A DNA stretch of 64,000 nucleotides from Haloarcula mannanilytica (GTDB taxonomy: Archaea; Halobacteriota; Halobacteria; Halobacteriales; Haloarculaceae). The stretch spans positions 868,001 through 932,000 of the forward strand of contig NZ_BIXZ01000001.1 in assembly GCF_005406125.1 (NCBI RefSeq). The letters run 5' to 3'. Below the pieces are notes generated by a model. That model had not been told where the DNA came from, made no database searches, and saw only the letters and a list, made by a program, of their open reading frames with translations. Within the stretch, counting starts at the first letter, position 1, and the number at the start of each line of letters is the position of its first letter. This document shows, in pieces, positions 37,105 to 46,498 of this stretch. A program made the translations under genes and the position numbers.

Positions 37105-37377
37105 TCAGGACTCGGCGTTCGGCGGCGCGCGCTCGCGGAGGACGGTGACGGCCTCGGCCTCGATGTCGTCCGTGTCCAGGTGCATCGGGATGTACTCCTG
37201 GCGCTTGAACGTCTCTTCCTCGTCTTCCGAGCCGATAGTGCACCAGAGCTGTGGCCGGTCCGGGCCGTGCCAGTCGCCCTGCCGCGAGACCGAGAACACC
37301 TCGTACTCCTCGTCCTCGTACTCGATGCGGCCGCCCTTACGCAGCCCCGGGTCGCCGTGGATAATGAGCTTCTTCAT
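37105..37377 (-). CDS. Small conserved haloarchaeal protein (HAH_0734-like)
   Basis: 90 residues from the ATG at 37375-37377, where MKKLIIHGDPGLRKGG opens with a conserved-looking block. The middle, EYEVFSVSRQGDWHG and QLWCTIGS, looks beta-stranded and soluble. I recall this as HAH_0734 family; the name is from memory. The function is unknown. It is transcribed convergently with the large membrane protein gene. Confidence 0.62.
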   Translation of the reverse strand: MKKLIIHGDPGLRKGGRIEYEDEEYEVFSVSRQGDWHGPDRPQLWCTIGSEDEEETFKRQEYIPMHLDTDDIEAEAVTVLRERAPPNAES

Positions 37378-37531
37378 GCGCGTTCCTTTGCCAACAGCGT
37401 ACTTAGTGACTTCGAAGGCGACTGCGACACTGGGCACCAATCGACAACGAGGATGAGTCAACAGTCTGAAACTAGAATGTCCTTATATTCTTTCGGATAG
37501 TGTTTAGATGCTTAACATCCTGATAGCAGAG

Positions 37532-37541
37532 ATTTATATAT
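37532..37541 (+). promoter_or_regulatory. TATA-like box of the small acidic protein gene
   Basis: ATTTATATAT is about 27 bases before the ATG at 37563 and is one of the best TATA-like sequences in the window. It supports the start at 37563 rather than the Met 18 codons later. Confidence 0.6.
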
Positions 37542-37562
37542 TGGAATCGATGACAGTCATGT

Positions 37563-37826
37563 ATGTTGAAACAACAGCAGCGGTCGTGCGAGCGGGCCTC
37601 GGTCGTGGTCAGTCCGATGGACGATAACGGGCGAATGGAGCTTCGAGATGTCGAAACCGACGAAACGTACGAGGTCGTGGACTACATCGACGACGAACTG
37701 GCGACGAAGCTGGGGTCGCTTTCCGCTGGCGAAGCCGTCGAACTCGAACTGCTGGCCGGGGCAGAGTCAGGCGTGTTCGGTGCGGTCCGAGTCAACGCCA
37801 GCGGGCCGTCCGCCCGGTTCCAGTAG
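37563..37826 (+). CDS. Hypothetical small acidic protein
   Basis: 87 residues. The core (about residues 25-75) is acidic with DVETDETYEVVDYIDDELA, then a hydrophobic strand pair EAVELELLAG. No family was recognised. It lies before the ribosomal gene rpl44e but has its own promoter. The strong TATA-like box suggests that it is expressed. Confidence 0.5.
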   Translation: MLKQQQRSCERASVVVSPMDDNGRMELRDVETDETYEVVDYIDDELATKLGSLSAGEAVELELLAGAESGVFGAVRVNASGPSARFQ

Positions 37827-37965
37827 ACCGCGCTACGGCGGGAAGGGGACGAGCCAAATGTGGCGGGTGGTCACATGATCGGGACGGGGCTGTGTGGCAC
37901 ACGGCAGGTCCGAACCAAACGGGTTTTAAGCGGTCACGTCAAATCGCTCGGTAAGGCCGATATCT

Positions 37966-38244
37966 ATGCAGATGCCACGACGATTCAATACGTACTGTCC
38001 GCACTGTAACGAGCACCAGGAACACGAGGTCGAGAAGGTCCGTAGCGGCCGCCAGACCGGCATGAAGTGGATCGACCGCCAGCGCGAACGCAACTCCGGT
38101 ATCGGGAACGACGGGAAGTTCTCGAAGGTCCCCGGTGGCGACAAGCCCACCAAGAAGACGGACCTCAAGTACCGCTGTGGCGAGTGTGGGAAGGCCCACC
38201 TCCGCGAGGGATGGCGCGCCGGCCGACTGGAGTTCCAGGAGTAA
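37966..38244 (+). CDS. rpl44e: 50S ribosomal protein L44e
   Basis: 92 residues. The zinc-binding cysteines are CPHC near the start (residues 11-14) and CGEC near the end (70-73); the middle is strongly basic ([15 protein letters not shown]), as in L44e. The upstream GGTTTTAAG at 37921-37929 is a likely TATA box; the message would include the following genes. Confidence 0.95.
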
Positions 38245-38246
38245 CG

Positions 38247-38420
38247 ATGGCAGGAAGCTTCATCACCGTCGAATGCCCCGACTGCGAGAACGAACAGACC
38301 CTCTTCGAGAAGGCCGCGAGCGAGGTCTCGTGTGCCGTCTGTGGCCACACTATCGCCCGCCCCACCGGCGGGAAGGCCGACATCGAAGGCGAAGTGACCG
38401 CCGTCGTCGAGGCCCGATAG
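38247..38420 (+). CDS. rps27e: 30S ribosomal protein S27e
   Basis: 57 residues from ATG 38247, 2 bases after the rpl44e stop. The zinc ribbon cysteines are CPDC and CAVC, with the typical [11 protein letters not shown] opening. It is part of the rpl44e-rps27e-aIF2a unit conserved in archaea. Confidence 0.94.
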   Translation: MAGSFITVECPDCENEQTLFEKAASEVSCAVCGHTIARPTGGKADIEGEVTAVVEAR

Positions 38421-38421
38421 G

Positions 38422-39222
38422 ATGAAATACAGCGGCTGGCCCGAACCGGGCGAGCTCGTCGTCGGCAAGATCGACGAGATCGAGGACTTCGGCGTGTTCG
38501 TCGACTTAGACGAGTACGAGGGCAAGCGCGGCCTCTGTCACATTTCCGAGGTCGCCAGCGGATGGATCAAGAACGTCCGCGACCACGTCAACGAAGGGCA
38601 GACAGTCGTTGCGAAGGTGCTTGATGTCGACGAGAGCGCCCAGCAGATCGACCTCTCGATCAAGGACGTTAACGACCACCAGCGGAAAGAGAAGATCCAG
38701 GAGTGGAAAAACGAGCAGAAGGCCGACAACTGGATGGAACTGGCCTTCGGCGAGGACTTAGACGACGAGACCTACGCCGCCATCGCCAACGAGCTGCTGG
38801 CGGAGTTCGGCTCGATGTACGACGGGTTCGAGTCGGCGGCGATCCACGGCAAGGACGCCCTCGAAGACGTGGACCTCGCCGAGGAGGAGATCGACGCCAT
38901 CGTCCAGACGGCCCGGAACAACGTCTCCGTGCCGTACGTGCAGGTCACTGGCTACGTCGACCTGTCCTGTCCCGAAAGCGACGGCGTCGATGTCATCAAG
39001 GAAGCGCTCCAGGCCGCGGAGGGCAACGGCGAAGTCCCCGACGAGATCGAACTCGAAGTGACCTACGTCGGGTCGCCGGAGTACCGCATCCAGGTGCAAG
39101 CGCCCGACTACAAGACCGCAGAAGGCGCGCTCGAAGAGAGCGCGGCCCGCGCCGCGAAGGTCGTCGAGCAACACGGGGGCACGGGACAGTTCCACCGCGA
39201 ACGCAGCGAAGACGACGAGTAA
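38422..39222 (+). CDS. eif2a: Translation initiation factor aIF2 subunit alpha
   Basis: 266 residues: an N-terminal S1/OB domain with [24 protein letters not shown] and GLCHISEV, a helical domain (about 95-180), and a C-terminal domain starting about 190. The alpha subunit binds the aIF2-gamma/tRNA complex that delivers initiator tRNA. It starts one base after rps27e. No eukaryote-like Ser51 kinase target is expected. Confidence 0.94.
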   Translation: MKYSGWPEPGELVVGKIDEIEDFGVFVDLDEYEGKRGLCHISEVASGWIKNVRDHVNEGQTVVAKVLDVDESAQQIDLSIKDVNDHQRKEKIQEWKNEQKADNWMELAFGEDLDDETYAAIANELLAEFGSMYDGFESAAIHGKDALEDVDLAEEEIDAIVQTARNNVSVPYVQVTGYVDLSCPESDGVDVIKEALQAAEGNGEVPDEIELEVTYVGSPEYRIQVQAPDYKTAEGALEESAARAAKVVEQHGGTGQFHRERSEDDE

Positions 39223-39250
39223 ACCGCCGCTGACCGACGATTTTCAACCG

Positions 39251-39433
39251 ATGAAATCGGATATTCGCGTCTGTGCCGCCTGGGAGTCCGAACACGACCG
39301 GCCGGTGTACACGCTCGGTGACACCTGCCCGGAGTGCGGGCACGAGGCGGTCAACAGCGCGCCCGCACCGTTCTCGCCTGAGGACAGCTACGGCGAGTAT
39401 CGACGTTCTCTTAAGCAACGCCGCCGCGAATAA
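39251..39433 (+). CDS. nop10: H/ACA RNP component Nop10
   Basis: 60 residues. The zinc ribbon is seen as CAAW-like start and CPECGHEAV, followed by SAPAPFSPEDSYGEYRR, the Nop10 linker that binds the pseudouridine synthase Cbf5. The first cysteine pair (residue 8 CA) is single here, so metal binding may be incomplete. It closes the translation cluster. Confidence 0.9.
   Translation: MKSDIRVCAAWESEHDRPVYTLGDTCPECGHEAVNSAPAPFSPEDSYGEYRRSLKQRRRE
39408..39415 (+). promoter_or_regulatory. Internal TATA-like box for the PAC2 gene
   Basis: TCTTAAGC lies within the end of nop10 and is centred 27 bases before the PAC2-family ATG at 39439, so the chaperone gene may be transcribed separately. Confidence 0.45.
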
Positions 39434-39438
39434 GCCGT

Positions 39439-40197
39439 ATGGACGAATTCGACATCGAGACCGTAGCGGACCCCGACCTCGACGACCCGGTCCTGGTCGA
39501 GGGGCTGCCCGGCGTCGGCCACGTCGGCAAACTCGCCGCAGAGCACCTGCTAGAGGAACTCGAAAGCGAGCTCGTTCGCCGCGTCTACTCAACGCATTTC
39601 CCGCCCCAGGTCAGCATCCACGAGGGGCAGGCCCAGCTCGCCTGTGCTGAGTTCCACGCCGTCACGCCGGATGAGGGCCAGGACCTGCTCGTCCTCTCGG
39701 GAGACCACCAAGCGCAGGACAACGAGGGCCACTACGGCCTGACCGACACTTTCCTCGACATCGCTGACGATTTCGGCGTCCAGCAGGTGTTCGCCCTCGG
39801 CGGCGTCCCGACCGGCGAACTCATCGAGGAGTACGACGTACTCGGTGCGACGACGACCGAAGACTTCAGAGAGACGCTAGAAGACGCCGGCGTGGCCTTC
39901 CGCGAGGACGAACCCGCAGGCGGCATCGTCGGGGTCTCCGGCCTGCTGCTTGGCCTGAGCAAGCGCCGCGACGTGCCGGCCTGCTGTCTCATGGGCGAAA
40001 CGTCGGGGTATCTGGTCGACCCCAAAAGCGCACAGGCCGTCCTCGAAATCCTGCAGAACGTTATCGGGTTCGAGGTCGACTACAGCTCGCTGGAGGACCG
40101 CGCCGACGAGATGGAGGAAGTCGTCCGGAAGATCCAGGAGATGGAACAGCAGAACTCCCCGTCGCCCGCCGACGAGGACCTCAGATACATCGGCTAA
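39439..40197 (+). CDS. PAC2-family proteasome assembly chaperone
   Basis: 252 residues. PVLVEGLPGVGHVGKLAAEHL is the family opening, followed by VYSTHFPPQVSIHEGQ, VLSGDHQAQDNEGHYGL and GVSGLLLGLSKRRDVPACCLMGETSG. Archaeal members (PbaA type) help the assembly of 20S proteasome alpha rings or related complexes. A C-terminal coiled coil, DRADEMEEVVRKIQEMEQQ, is present. Spacing to nop10 is short (5 bases). Confidence 0.85.
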   Translation: MDEFDIETVADPDLDDPVLVEGLPGVGHVGKLAAEHLLEELESELVRRVYSTHFPPQVSIHEGQAQLACAEFHAVTPDEGQDLLVLSGDHQAQDNEGHYGLTDTFLDIADDFGVQQVFALGGVPTGELIEEYDVLGATTTEDFRETLEDAGVAFREDEPAGGIVGVSGLLLGLSKRRDVPACCLMGETSGYLVDPKSAQAVLEILQNVIGFEVDYSSLEDRADEMEEVVRKIQEMEQQNSPSPADEDLRYIG

Positions 40198-40266
40198 AGC
40201 GGACAGCTGCAACGAACGTTAGCGGAGAGCGAGAATTTCTTTACTTCCGGGTCCTAACGACAGATC

Positions 40267-40890
40267 GTGCAGACACAACCGGGCATGGTGCCGGAGTGGC
40301 TGGTCCTCGGGCTCGTCCTGGGTGTCGCCGGCAGCCTCGTCGTTGCCGGGCTGTTCGTCCTCGCCAATCGCGTGTTCCCGGCCGAACGGCCCAACCGACA
40401 GGCGACCGACGGCGGCGAGATGCGACGCCGGGCAGAACTCCGTGAGTACCTCACCGCTATCGACGAGCAGTTCGCCGAGAACCACTTCGTCGAGGGCCAA
40501 CACGTCGCCTTCTATCTCCCAAAGCGGGACGTAGCGATCACGTTTGACGCCCGGGCGTACTACCGCATCGAGCGGTCGCCGACCGTTCCGGTGCTGGTCG
40601 AACACGAGATGCCCGGCATCTACCTCGGCGCACGGCTCCCCTTCGAGACACCGGAGGTCGATCTCGGCCCCGACCCCGAGGACGAACCACATCCGACAGT
40701 GCAGGCGTTCAGCGAACTGGGACTCACGCAGAACGCATCCCTAGACGACGTGAAAGCAGCCTACCGCGAGCGCGTCAAGGAGGTCCATCCGGACCACGGC
40801 GGCAACGAAGACGAGTTCAAGCGCGTCCGGGAAGCCTACACCACTGCGAAACAGCACGCGTCCGGGCCGTCGAAGCGGAGAGCGTCGTAA
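40267..40890 (+). CDS. Membrane-anchored J-domain protein
   Basis: 207 residues from GTG 40267, with a TATA-like TCTTTACT about 25 bases upstream. One membrane helix (about 11-35) is followed by a soluble middle and a C-terminal J domain with the HPD motif in VKEVHPDHGGNEDEFKRV. It would recruit DnaK (Hsp70) to the membrane. The J domain at the C-terminus is reversed with respect to classical DnaJ. Confidence 0.82.
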   Translation: MQTQPGMVPEWLVLGLVLGVAGSLVVAGLFVLANRVFPAERPNRQATDGGEMRRRAELREYLTAIDEQFAENHFVEGQHVAFYLPKRDVAITFDARAYYRIERSPTVPVLVEHEMPGIYLGARLPFETPEVDLGPDPEDEPHPTVQAFSELGLTQNASLDDVKAAYRERVKEVHPDHGGNEDEFKRVREAYTTAKQHASGPSKRRAS

Positions 40891-40940
40891 ATCGCACATG
40901 CCGACTCGTACTCGCTGTTCATGGAAATCGGGAAGTACGT

Positions 40941-42341
40941 TTAGAATTCAAGGGATACGGTACTTCCGCGGGGATCGGCCTCTTCGATAGTAATGGTCCC
41001 GTCGGATAAGCGTACGACCCAGGAGACGAAAATTAGTCCCAACCCCGTACCGTGATTAACTGGGCTAGCATCGTGGTCGATGAGAAGGTCATCACAATCC
41101 TGCTTCGGGATGCTCGGACCGTTGTCGGTTACGCGGACCACCCCTCGGCCCTGATTGTTTTCAGTCACCGTAACGTGGACCGTCGGTGAGTCAGTATCGT
41201 TGTGTTTGATCGCGTTCTGGATCAGTTCCGTGATCGCCTCGCCTACCGTCGGGATTGCCGTGACCGTGATGGGATCGGCCATCGTCATCTGGATGTCGGC
41301 ATTGGGATAAGCAGTCCGGCACTCGGCGACGCGCTGTTCGACGAGTGCCGTGAGGTCGGTCGGAACCGGGTCAGGTGGGTTCGAGAGGAGTTCGATAACC
41401 TGCCGTTCACGGTCCGCTTGGGTGGAGAGTCTGGTGGCGTGGTCCCGAATCCGGTCGGCGGCGGCTTTCACATCCGCTACGTTCCCCCGTTTGATGTTGT
41501 CGGCTAAGCCGTAGATAGCCGATACTTCGTTGCGGATGTTGTGTCGGAGCCATCGTTCGAGTACCTGCAACTGCTGGTCTCGTTCTTCGCGTTCGGTCAC
41601 GTCAACAATGATGGCCTGCCCGATATCTGACCCACGGAACTCGCCGACAGCCGTTGAAACCTGAACGTATCGAACCTCCCCGTCCGCCGTTTGGAGCTTC
41701 ATTCGCGTCGGACCGACGGACTCCTTGTTTTCGATCACGGCGTCAAGTTCCGCCCGCGCCTGCGAGCGGTCGTCCGGGTGGATGAAATCGAAAATCTGCT
41801 CTCCGATGAGAGCCTCCGGCCCGTCAAGGTCAAGTAACTCGACGACAGCTTCGTTACACCATATCGATTCACCGGTCGCATCGAACAGGTTGATCGGAGC
41901 GGGCGACATCTCGATCATGTGGCGATACCGATGCTGGCTCTCGTCGTCACTCTTGTTACGCGCCTGTTGCAGGCTCCTTCGTAAACGGGAGATAACAACA
42001 TCCGGGTCGGCGTGTTTCGGCGCGTAGCCGCTTACACCGGCAGCGATTGCGTCACCGGCAACCGAAGCCGAGTCGGTGTCGGGGAGCAGTATGAATGGGA
42101 GCACTGGATGGGAGACACGGACAGACGTGAGCAGTTGGATCCCATCGAGAGCAGGAAGCGAGTACTCGCTGATGATGCCGTCGATATCACCGCTTCTGAT
42201 CCGCCGGAGGCAGTCACAGCCCGACTCGACGGTTTCGCTGTCGAACCCATCGGCAGCGAGCGCGTCTTCGAGCCGCCTTTCGAGTGCCCCGGACTGATCG
42301 ACAAGGAGAATTCGCAAGCTCCCACCGTCTGCGGTTGCCAT
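40941..42341 (-). CDS. Histidine kinase with receiver-like and PAS domains
   Basis: 466 residues from the ATG at 42339-42341. Residues 1-120 are a receiver-like fold (RILLVDQSG), 138-250 a PAS domain (NLFDATGESIWCNEAVVELL), then the H-box LERWLRHNIRNEVSAIYGLA with His267, and an ATPase domain with NAIKHN, DNGPSIP and GLGLIFVSWVV. The receiver's phosphoacceptor place is Glu59 (ISEYSLP) instead of Asp. No output domain is present; the partner regulator is not next to it. Cytosolic. Confidence 0.85.
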   Translation of the reverse strand: MATADGGSLRILLVDQSGALERRLEDALAADGFDSETVESGCDCLRRIRSGDIDGIISEYSLPALDGIQLLTSVRVSHPVLPFILLPDTDSASVAGDAIAAGVSGYAPKHADPDVVISRLRRSLQQARNKSDDESQHRYRHMIEMSPAPINLFDATGESIWCNEAVVELLDLDGPEALIGEQIFDFIHPDDRSQARAELDAVIENKESVGPTRMKLQTADGEVRYVQVSTAVGEFRGSDIGQAIIVDVTEREERDQQLQVLERWLRHNIRNEVSAIYGLADNIKRGNVADVKAAADRIRDHATRLSTQADRERQVIELLSNPPDPVPTDLTALVEQRVAECRTAYPNADIQMTMADPITVTAIPTVGEAITELIQNAIKHNDTDSPTVHVTVTENNQGRGVVRVTDNGPSIPKQDCDDLLIDHDASPVNHGTGLGLIFVSWVVRLSDGTITIEEADPRGSTVSLEF

Positions 42342-42636
42342 ACACTCATGTGAAAGATTAGCATAGTGTGCACTTGTAGTTACGGGAGATAGTGTCGGTA
42401 CGGGACGCCTCCGTGTTCGAGTGACACCAATCAGTTCGTGGACGTACTGAACACGCAATTCAGAACACACGGTCTGCAATCAAAACGTTGTGAAGAGTCG
42501 GATAACAGCCTGAGTTTACGCAGATCGGGAAATGCCGTTGCGGGTATGCTGCCGACCGGAATGGTCTCCTTTGGAAACACGTCTCATCTATACCCCGTGT
42601 TGACTCGGTCTCAGTCCCGCCGTCGCATCGTGGAGA
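42342..42636. other. Intergenic region without a recognised gene
   Basis: 295 bases between a histidine kinase and an alcohol dehydrogenase gene, both on the minus strand. I found no supported small gene. The side next to 42342 should hold the kinase promoter. Confidence 0.5.
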
Positions 42637-43650
42637 TTAGGGCGTCACGACGAGCTTCCCGACGCTGTCGCGGTCCTGCATCGCCGCAAACGCCCCACCG
42701 GTCTCGTCGAGCGAGTACGTCTGATCGATTTCCGGCGTCAGTTCGCCATCGGCGACGAGCCCGACGAGTCGCTCTAAGTCGCCCTGGGTCCCCATCGTAC
42801 TCCCGATGACGTGTTTGTGGCCGAGGAACAGGTCGGGAATGTCGATTTCGGATGTGCCACCGGCCGTCCGGCCACAGATCGCCATCCGGCCGCCGCGTCG
42901 GAGTACGTCGAGACCGACCTGTGTGTACTCGCCGCCGAGGTGGTTGAGCACGCCGTCGACCGTCCCGATATCGGTGACCGCCTCTCGAATCTCGTCCGGG
43001 TCGGTGCTCTCGATTGCGTAGTCCAGACCGAGCGATTCGACGCGGTCCAGTTTCGCCGCTGAGGACGAGGTCCCGACGCTGTCGGCACCGAGGGCGGCTG
43101 CAAGCTGTACGCCCGCGACGCCGACACCGCCGGTCACACCCGGAATGAACACCAGGTCGCCCGGTCCGGCGTCGACCCGGCGGAGCATGTGGAAGGCAGT
43201 CATATAGGCCGTCGGCAGTGCGGCCGCGTCGACCGTCTCCACGCCGTCTGGAAGCGTGACGAGGCGGTCGGCCTGGACGCGGGCCGCCTCGGCGAGGCCA
43301 CCGTGGTACAACGAGAAGTTCTCACAGAGGTTCTCCGGTCCCTCACGACAGTAGCGACAGGTACCGCAGGTCTCGTTCGGACAGAGTACCACGCGATCCC
43401 CGGGTTCGACGGCGGTGACACCCTTGCCGACGGCATCGACAGTCCCGGCAACGTCGAGGCCGCTGACGAACGGCAGGTCGTCCGTGTCGACCATCGCGGA
43501 ATCGCCTTCCAGAATCCAGAGGTCGTGGCGGTTAATGGCACACGCATCCACGGAGACAACGGCCTCGCCGCGGTCGGGTTCAGGGGTCGGTTGGTTGATA
43601 ATCGAGACGCCATCCGGGCCAGTGAGATCGCTGAACGCTGCGGCGCGCAT
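42637..43650 (-). CDS. Zinc-binding alcohol dehydrogenase / quinone oxidoreductase (MDR family)
   Basis: 337 residues from ATG 43648-43650, with a GTG 3 bases earlier. Cys in DACAINRHDLW is the catalytic zinc ligand position; CPNETCGTCRYCREG holds four cysteines of the structural zinc site; VTGGVGVAGVQLAAALGA is the NAD(P)-binding loop. The substrate is not readable; medium-chain dehydrogenases in haloarchaea act on alcohols, sugars or quinones. Confidence 0.85.
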   Translation of the reverse strand: MRAAAFSDLTGPDGVSIINQPTPEPDRGEAVVSVDACAINRHDLWILEGDSAMVDTDDLPFVSGLDVAGTVDAVGKGVTAVEPGDRVVLCPNETCGTCRYCREGPENLCENFSLYHGGLAEAARVQADRLVTLPDGVETVDAAALPTAYMTAFHMLRRVDAGPGDLVFIPGVTGGVGVAGVQLAAALGADSVGTSSSAAKLDRVESLGLDYAIESTDPDEIREAVTDIGTVDGVLNHLGGEYTQVGLDVLRRGGRMAICGRTAGGTSEIDIPDLFLGHKHVIGSTMGTQGDLERLVGLVADGELTPEIDQTYSLDETGGAFAAMQDRDSVGKLVVTP

Positions 43651-43755
43651 CACGTCGATGGTTGGGCCAGAAGCGTATAAACAACATCGAAGGGTTTCAT
43701 AACTGCCTGATCGACAGCGAAATCGGACCCGCGCTCGGGTCAGCTGTTCGGTCTC

Positions 43756-44928
43756 TCAGATACCCTGGCTCATGAGGTGGCTCCGCAGCAGGTCTGCCTC
43801 CTTGCTCCCGGCGACGGGGTTCACGAGAACCACAACATCGTCATCATCGAAAACTCCCTCGTCGGCCAGCGCTCGCGCGCCGGCGATTGCCGTTCCGCCG
43901 GTCGCACCGGTTTCCGGCCCCATCTCGCAGCCGTCGACGGCACCGGCCAGGATGTCCTTGTCCGAAACGGCGACACCGCCGCCGCCAGAGCGAGCAAGAG
44001 AGTCCAGCGCCGCAGCGCCGGCGGCCGGGTCAGGCACCTCCAACGGGCCGACGATAGTGTCGGGATGCTCGATGGTCGCCGGCTCATCTCCGCCCTCGCG
44101 TGCGGCGTCGGCGATGGCGGCCGTCGAGTCCGGCTGTGCGGCGTAGAGTCGCGGGACAGAGTCCGTGAGGCCGCTGTCGGCGGCCGCCCGGAAGCCGCGT
44201 TCGAGACCGACGACCGTCTCGCCGTGGCCGGTGGGGTGGACGACGGCATCGGGGACCGTCCAGTCGAGGTCGTCGGCGGTCTCGAAGGCGACGGACTTGG
44301 CCCCCTCGATACGGAAGGGGTGGCCGGGCGCGACCGGGACCCAGCCGTCGGCGGCCTCGGCCAGTTCGTCGTCGAACGCCGAGACGGCGTCGTCGTAGCG
44401 GCCCTCGACGACGCGCATGTCGCCGCCGTGGACGTTCACCATCGCCTTGTTGAGGAACGGACACCGCGATGGGACGAAGCCCTTCGATTCGATGCCGGCG
44501 CGGGCCGCGTAGGCGGCGGTGGCCTGCGCGCCGTTGCCGGTCGAGGGCGTCACGACGCGCTCGGCCCCGCGCTGCGTGGCGGCGGTGACCGAAAGCGAGA
44601 GTTTGCGGTCGCTCAGCGAGGCCGTCGGATTGCGCCCCTCGTCTTTGACGTACACCGATTCGACACCGAGTTCGTCGGCCAGGTTCGGGAGCGGGACCAG
44701 CGGCGTCGCCCCCTCGCCGAGCGTCACCGTCGAATCTTGCGGGAACGGTCGTAGCGGTTCGTACCGGCCCGGCCCAGTCACGTCGGACAGGTCCGCAGGC
44801 GTCAGGTCCGGAACGTCGTAGTCGCCGACGAGAACCCCGCCGCAGTCGGGACAGCGGTCGGCCGTGCTGTCGGTTTCCGCGCCACACGCTGTGCAGATGA
44901 GGCCGCGAAACGCCGCAGTCGTCTCCAT
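43756..44928 (-). CDS. Threonine synthase-like protein lacking the PLP lysine
   Basis: 390 residues from the ATG at 44926-44928. An N-terminal zinc ribbon (CTAC 12-15, CPDC 26-29) and the fold-type-II core are typical for ThrC. The loop that normally reads SFKDR is SLSDR at residues 104-108, so the PLP-binding Lys is Ser106; the nearest lysine is Lys109. The phosphate loop is also changed (PTGHGETVVG for PTGGGTG). It is thus probably not a normal threonine synthase and may have lost PLP chemistry. The DNA supports the AGC codon directly. Confidence 0.78.
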   Translation of the reverse strand: METTAAFRGLICTACGAETDSTADRCPDCGGVLVGDYDVPDLTPADLSDVTGPGRYEPLRPFPQDSTVTLGEGATPLVPLPNLADELGVESVYVKDEGRNPTASLSDRKLSLSVTAATQRGAERVVTPSTGNGAQATAAYAARAGIESKGFVPSRCPFLNKAMVNVHGGDMRVVEGRYDDAVSAFDDELAEAADGWVPVAPGHPFRIEGAKSVAFETADDLDWTVPDAVVHPTGHGETVVGLERGFRAAADSGLTDSVPRLYAAQPDSTAAIADAAREGGDEPATIEHPDTIVGPLEVPDPAAGAAALDSLARSGGGGVAVSDKDILAGAVDGCEMGPETGATGGTAIAGARALADEGVFDDDDVVVLVNPVAGSKEADLLRSHLMSQGI

Positions 44929-45011
44929 GTCTCCCCCTGCGGACGGGACGACCAAGTGTGGTCCGGTCCCGCTTCAGCACGCTCTTGTCCCGGGCGGTCG
45001 AACCGGATGGT

Positions 45012-46265
45012 ATGACAGATGTCGTCGTCGCCGGGGGCGGACTCGCCGGGCTGGTCGCTGCCCGTCATCTGGCGGAGTCGGGCCGAGACGTGACTGTCTT
45101 GGAACAGGCGTCCGAGGTCGGGGGCCGCGTCCGGACGACCCACGAGGACGGCTACACGTTCGACCGCGGGTTCCAGGTCATGTTCTCCGCCTACCCCGCG
45201 GCCAAGCGCGAACTCGACATTGAGGCGCTGGCCCCGCGAACGTTCACGCCGGGAGCGACGATTGCTCGCCCGAACCACCGCTCGGTGCTGTCGGACCCGC
45301 TCCGGAACCCGACGGCAGCGCCACAGACGCTGCTCAACACCGACGTGCGCACGGCCGACAAGCTCAGGCTGTTCCGGCTCCAGCGCGAACTGGCCGGGGT
45401 CGAGCCCGCTGAACTGCTTTCCCGGAGTGGGACGACCATCCGGGAGTACCTCGCCAACTGCGGGTTCTCACAGAGATTCGTCGAGCGGTTCGCCGCGCCC
45501 TTTTACGGCGGCATCACGCTCGACCGCTCGCTGGGAACGGACAGCAGCATCTTCGAGTACACCTACAAGATGCTGAGCGAGGGCGAGATATTCGTCCCGG
45601 CGGACGGAATGCAGGCGATGCCGCGACAGCTCGCCGACCGCGCTCGCTCGGTGGGGGCGACCATCGAGACCGACGCGGCCGTGACAGACCTGCAAACCCA
45701 CGACAACGAGGTCACTGCGGAGGTCGGAAGCGAGACGGTGGAGGCTGAAAGCGCCGTCGTTGCGACGGACCCGAAGACGGCGGCGAAGTTGACAGACATT
45801 GACGCCATCCCGACAGAATCCGTCGGCTGTGTCACCCAGTACTTCGCGCTCCCGACGAACCGCGCGCCGACGACCGGACAGCGTATCATCCTCAACGCGG
45901 CCGACGACCGGCCCAACACCGTCGCGCCGCTGTCGGCCGTTGCCAGCGAGTACGCGCCCGCCGGCATGGAGCTATACAGCGCCACGTTCCTCGGGACGCC
46001 CGAAGCAAGCGACGCGGAACTGGCCGCCGAGGTCCGGGACGCGCTGCGGTCGTGGTATCCGAACGCGAGCTTCGAGGCGCTGGAACTCCTCCGGACCGAC
46101 CGCGTCCCGTTCTCGCAGTTCGCCCAGCCGCCGGGGTATCGGGAGTCGCTCCCGGACCCGACAGCCCCGGACGGGAGCGCCGTCCTGGCCGGCGACTACA
46201 CCCGCTGGTCGTCGATACAGGGCGCACTGGAGAGCGGCAAAGTGGCTGCCGATCTGCTTCGGTAG
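45012..46265 (+). CDS. FAD-dependent amine/phytoene oxidoreductase family protein
   Basis: 417 residues from ATG 45012. The dinucleotide loop VVVAGGGLAGLVAARHL and the following LEQASEVGGRVRTTHEDGY are the signature of the protoporphyrinogen oxidase / phytoene desaturase / monoamine oxidase group; the C-terminal FAD motif is AVLAGDYTRWSSIQGALESG. Likely a desaturase or dehydrogenase for isoprenoids, but substrate is unknown. It is divergent from the threonine synthase-like gene. Confidence 0.8.
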   Translation: MTDVVVAGGGLAGLVAARHLAESGRDVTVLEQASEVGGRVRTTHEDGYTFDRGFQVMFSAYPAAKRELDIEALAPRTFTPGATIARPNHRSVLSDPLRNPTAAPQTLLNTDVRTADKLRLFRLQRELAGVEPAELLSRSGTTIREYLANCGFSQRFVERFAAPFYGGITLDRSLGTDSSIFEYTYKMLSEGEIFVPADGMQAMPRQLADRARSVGATIETDAAVTDLQTHDNEVTAEVGSETVEAESAVVATDPKTAAKLTDIDAIPTESVGCVTQYFALPTNRAPTTGQRIILNAADDRPNTVAPLSAVASEYAPAGMELYSATFLGTPEASDAELAAEVRDALRSWYPNASFEALELLRTDRVPFSQFAQPPGYRESLPDPTAPDGSAVLAGDYTRWSSIQGALESGKVAADLLR

Positions 46266-46305
46266 CGGTGGAAAAGGAGGAGCAGCGACGCAGTTCTGCG
46301 GCGGT

Positions 46306-46461
46306 CTAGGCGGCCGGACCGCCGCTATTCGTGTTTCCCTCGTGCTCGTGGCCCTCCCCTTCGAGGACTTCCGAGACGTACTTTATCGTCGCGAAGTACA
46401 GCGCCACAAGCGAAAGCAGCGTAATCGCGATGAGACCCAGCGCGATTTCTGTCTGAACCAT
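46306..46461 (-). CDS. Small single-TM protein
   Basis: 51 residues from the ATG at 46459-46461, one helix (about 5-27) then a polar end with HEHEG and GNTNSGG. A small membrane protein of unknown function, convergent with the FAD oxidoreductase. The upstream open frame of 36 codons is not used as start because it lies in the phosphoesterase end. Confidence 0.5.
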   Translation of the reverse strand: MVQTEIALGLIAITLLSLVALYFATIKYVSEVLEGEGHEHEGNTNSGGPAA

Positions 46462-46498
46462 ATTCCAGCGTCCACCGTCGCGGGTCAAATACTTACCG

